This document shows positions 4,989-7,316 of a stretch of 7,316 nucleotides of DNA, piece after piece. A program made the position numbers and the translations under genes. The stretch is from an uncultured Collinsella sp. (GTDB taxonomy: Bacteria; Actinomycetota; Coriobacteriia; Coriobacteriales; Coriobacteriaceae), in the NCBI GenBank assembly GCA_934654625.1, contig CAKUGM010000063.1:1-7316 (forward strand), read 5' to 3'. The stretch's first letter is position 1; every line of letters starts with the position of its first letter. The notes beneath the pieces were generated by a model that was given only the letters and a program-made list of their open reading frames with translations, had not been told where the DNA came from and did not search any database.

Positions 4989-7316
4989 ATGGCTCAAAAT
5001 GCAGCAAACAACAACCAGGACGCCGTGACCGTCACAGGTGCAGGCGCGGCCAGTTCGTTCTCGGGCGGTACGGGCACCGAAGCCGCCTTTGGCTCGCTCG
5101 GCGCACTCTCCCCTTGCTGGTGGGAGCCGGAAGACGGCTCTGAGCCCGAACCTTGGCTCAAAGCAGACCAAGCCTTCGAGCGCTTCCTGGAGTGGACTGC
5201 CAGCCGCGGAATCGAGCTGTGGGAACACCAGGAAGAGGCCCTCATGGACCTCGCCGCGGGCAACCATGTCATCCTGGGCACGCCCACGGGCTCGGGCAAA
5301 TCGCTCGTCGCGCTCGGCATGCTTTTCATGGGCATGGCGCAGGGCAAGCGCTCGTACTACACCGCACCCATCAAGGCGCTGGTCTCCGAGAAGTTCTTTG
5401 ACCTCGTACAGGTGCTCGGCCGCGAAAACGTGGGCATGATCACCGGCGATACGCACATCAACACCTCGGCGCCGGTCATTTGCTGCACGGCCGAGATTCT
5501 CGCCAACGACGCCCTGCGCGAAGGCGAGGACGCCGATGTTGGCTGCGTCGCCATGGACGAGTTCCATTACTTTGCCGACCCCGACCGCGGATGGGCTTGG
5601 CAAGTGCCGCTGCTCACACTCCCCCACGCCCAATTCATGTTGATGAGCGCCACGCTGGGCGACGTCTCGGCCATCGCCGCCTCCCTGCGCGAGCATACCG
5701 ACAGCGACGTCGACCTCGTGGTTGATGCGCCGCGCCCCGTGCCGCTGTCTTACGAGTACGTGAAGACGCCGCTCGAGGGAACCGTCGAGCTCGCCATGCG
5801 CAACAACGAGGCGCCGCTCTACATCGTGCACTTTAGCCAGGACGCGGCGCTCTCCACCGCGCAATCGCTCGCCAACTTCGGCATCGCCACCAAGGAGCAG
5901 CGCGAGCAGATCAAGGAGATGGCACGCGGCACGCGCTTCACCACCGCCTTTGGCAAGATCCTCAAGCGTCTGCTGAGCTGCGGTGTGGGCGTGCATCACG
6001 CGGGTATGCTGCCGCGCTACCGTCTGCTTGTCGAGAAGCTCGCGCAGCAGGGCCTGCTGCCCGTCATCTGCGGCACCGACACGCTGGGCGTGGGCATCAA
6101 CGTACCCATCCACACCGTGGTGCTCACCGCGCTCACCAAGTTCGACGGCTACAAGATGCGCCGTCTGCGTGCCCGCGAGTTCCACCAGATTGCGGGCCGC
6201 GCCGGACGCTCGGGTTTCGATACCGAGGGCATGGCCATCGCCGAGGCCCCCGAGCACGAGATCGAGAACGCCAAGCTCCTCCTCAAGGCCGGCGACGACC
6301 CCAAAAAGCTGCGCAAAATCAAAAAGAAGAAGCCGCCTGAGGGCTTTGTGACCTGGAACGAACAGACCTTCCAGCGTCTCATCGAGACCCAACCCGAGAC
6401 GCTCAAGCCGCGCCTGCGCATCACGCACTCCATGGTTCTCTCCATGGTCGAGCAGGGCGGCGATGCGCGCGCCCGCGTAAGCGAGCTCATCGCCAAGAGC
6501 CTGCAGACCGACGAGGAGAAACTTAAGCTCAACATCCGCGCCAACGAGATCTTTGCCACGCTGATCGACTCCGGCGTCGTCGTGCGCACCGAGGTACCGC
6601 CCGCAGAGGGCGCACCCGCAGACGCCGAGCCGGAAGTGGATTACGCACTCACGGTCGACCTGCCCGAGGACTTCGCCCTCGACCAGCCGCTCTCGCCGTT
6701 CCTGTTGGCAGCACTCGAACTGCTCGACCCGGAAAGCGAAACCTACACGTTCGACCTCATCTCGATGGTCGAGGCGACGCTCGAAGATCCCAAGCAGGTG
6801 CTGCGCGCCCAGGAGCGTGCCGCCCGTTCGCGCGCGATGGCCGAGATGAAGGCAGACGGCATCGATTTCGAGGAGCGCAAGGAGCGTCTGCAGGACGTCA
6901 CCTATCCCAAGCCGCTTGAAGGCCTGCTCGACACCGCCTTTGCCACCTATTGTGCCGAGGTACCCTGGGCAAACGACTACGAGCTCAGCCCCAAGAGCGT
7001 GTTGCGCGACATGCTTGAAGGCGCCAACGACTTCAAGGGCTATATCCAAAAGCTCAACATCGCGCGCTCGGAAGGCATCTTGTTGCGCTACCTGGCCGAA
7101 GCGTTCCGTTCGCTCGACCGCACGGTGCCCGTGGCAAAGCGCAACGAGCAGCTGGAAGACATCATCTCTTGGCTGGGCTTTATGGTGCGTTCCGTCGACT
7201 CCAGCCTGGTGGACGAATGGGAGGCAGCAGGCGATCCTGCGGCACTCGACGTGGCGCCCCCCTCGCCAGCGAACCAGGTGGTTGCCGACCGCCGCGGCGT
7301 CACCCTGCTGGTGCGC
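4989..7316 (+). CDS. Ski2-like DEAD/DEAH-box helicase, DUF3516 type (3' end outside window)
   Basis: The first 776 residues are present; the frame is still open at the window edge. A low-complexity Gly/Ala/Asn-rich N-terminus (1-35) precedes two RecA-like domains. Motif Q region is ELWEHQEEAL (76-85), motif I GTPTGSGKS (97-105), Ia TAPIKALVSEKF (125-136), II DEFH (190-193), III SAT (220-222). The second domain has HHAGM (336-340), motif V CGTDTLGVGINVP (361-373) and motif VI HQIAGRAGRSG (399-409), all intact, so ATP-dependent unwinding of RNA or DNA is expected. After KIKKKKPPEGFVTW (443-456) comes the DUF3516-type C-terminal region found in actinobacterial Ski2-like helicases; from family knowledge only a modest C-terminal portion should be missing. 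The exact substrate is not established; RNA turnover or repair are possible. The ATG at 4989 has GAGAGAAAG (4972-4980) 8 nt upstream. Codon use is strongly GC-biased, with almost no TTA, CTA or TCA codons, unlike the genes before it. Confidence 0.92.
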   Translation, partial: MAQNAANNNQDAVTVTGAGAASSFSGGTGTEAAFGSLGALSPCWWEPEDGSEPEPWLKADQAFERFLEWTASRGIELWEHQEEALMDLAAGNHVILGTPTGSGKSLVALGMLFMGMAQGKRSYYTAPIKALVSEKFFDLVQVLGRENVGMITGDTHINTSAPVICCTAEILANDALREGEDADVGCVAMDEFHYFADPDRGWAWQVPLLTLPHAQFMLMSATLGDVSAIAASLREHTDSDVDLVVDAPRPVPLSYEYVKTPLEGTVELAMRNNEAPLYIVHFSQDAALSTAQSLANFGIATKEQREQIKEMARGTRFTTAFGKILKRLLSCGVGVHHAGMLPRYRLLVEKLAQQGLLPVICGTDTLGVGINVPIHTVVLTALTKFDGYKMRRLRAREFHQIAGRAGRSGFDTEGMAIAEAPEHEIENAKLLLKAGDDPKKLRKIKKKKPPEGFVTWNEQTFQRLIETQPETLKPRLRITHSMVLSMVEQGGDARARVSELIAKSLQTDEEKLKLNIRANEIFATLIDSGVVVRTEVPPAEGAPADAEPEVDYALTVDLPEDFALDQPLSPFLLAALELLDPESETYTFDLISMVEATLEDPKQVLRAQERAARSRAMAEMKADGIDFEERKERLQDVTYPKPLEGLLDTAFATYCAEVPWANDYELSPKSVLRDMLEGANDFKGYIQKLNIARSEGILLRYLAEAFRSLDRTVPVAKRNEQLEDIISWLGFMVRSVDSSLVDEWEAAGDPAALDVAPPSPANQVVADRRGVTLLVR

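Noticed and set aside
4824..7049. 741-codon open frame on the minus strand opposite the helicase gene
   Set aside because: Its codons lie exactly in register with the helicase codons, so it stays open because the helicase gene avoids TTA, CTA and TCA. The translation is a low-complexity Leu/Gly/Val/Glu/His-rich product with no domain, and the plus strand carries all helicase motifs.

Overview
This window looks like chromosomal DNA of a moderately high-GC actinobacterium, plausibly a gut Coriobacteriia such as Collinsella. That placement rests on codon use, on a DUF3516-type Ski2-like helicase typical of actinobacteria, and on a PD-(D/E)XK-like protein type I associate with Coriobacteriia. It is inference, since no phylogenetic marker is present. 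Base composition is uneven. Hand-counted 60-base samples give 31/60 GC inside the NERD gene (1321-1380), 34/60 inside the nuclease-like gene (4321-4380) and 41/60 inside the helicase gene (6181-6240).

Layout: (1) 1-254 is a leader with a -35-like box, a 13-bp palindrome and a strong ribosome binding site. (2) 255-1100 (+) encodes a Trm9-like class I SAM methyltransferase. (3) 1106-2419 (-) encodes a zinc-ribbon plus NERD-domain nuclease-like protein; it converges on gene 1 with only 5 bp between the stop codons. (4) 2515-3351 (+), divergent from the NERD gene, encodes a TrmB-family tRNA (guanine-N7) methyltransferase homologue in which two normally acidic residues, including the expected catalytic Asp, are replaced. 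(5) 3371-3508 is a 138-bp palindromic repeat, element A. (6) 3509-3698 is non-coding with a dyad. (7) 3699-4754 (+) encodes a 351-residue protein with a VSR/DUF559-like endonuclease fold. (8) 4716-4853 is a second 138-bp palindromic repeat, element B, which overlaps the 3' end of gene 7 and encodes its last 12 residues. (9) 4989 to the window end (+) encodes a DUF3516-type DEAD/DEAH helicase, cut off by the window edge.

The most unusual structure is the pair of 138-bp elements. Each has 23-bp terminal inverted repeats separated by exactly 92 bp. They lie in opposite orientation on either side of the nuclease-like gene, and their terminal arms are far better conserved than their interiors. They look like a small non-autonomous mobile or palindromic repeat family (MITE or REP-like). 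The two methyltransferases point to tRNA modification, while NERD, the VSR-like protein and the helicase point to nucleic-acid processing or defence. Only promiscuous adjacency links them here, because strands alternate and no clear operon joins them.
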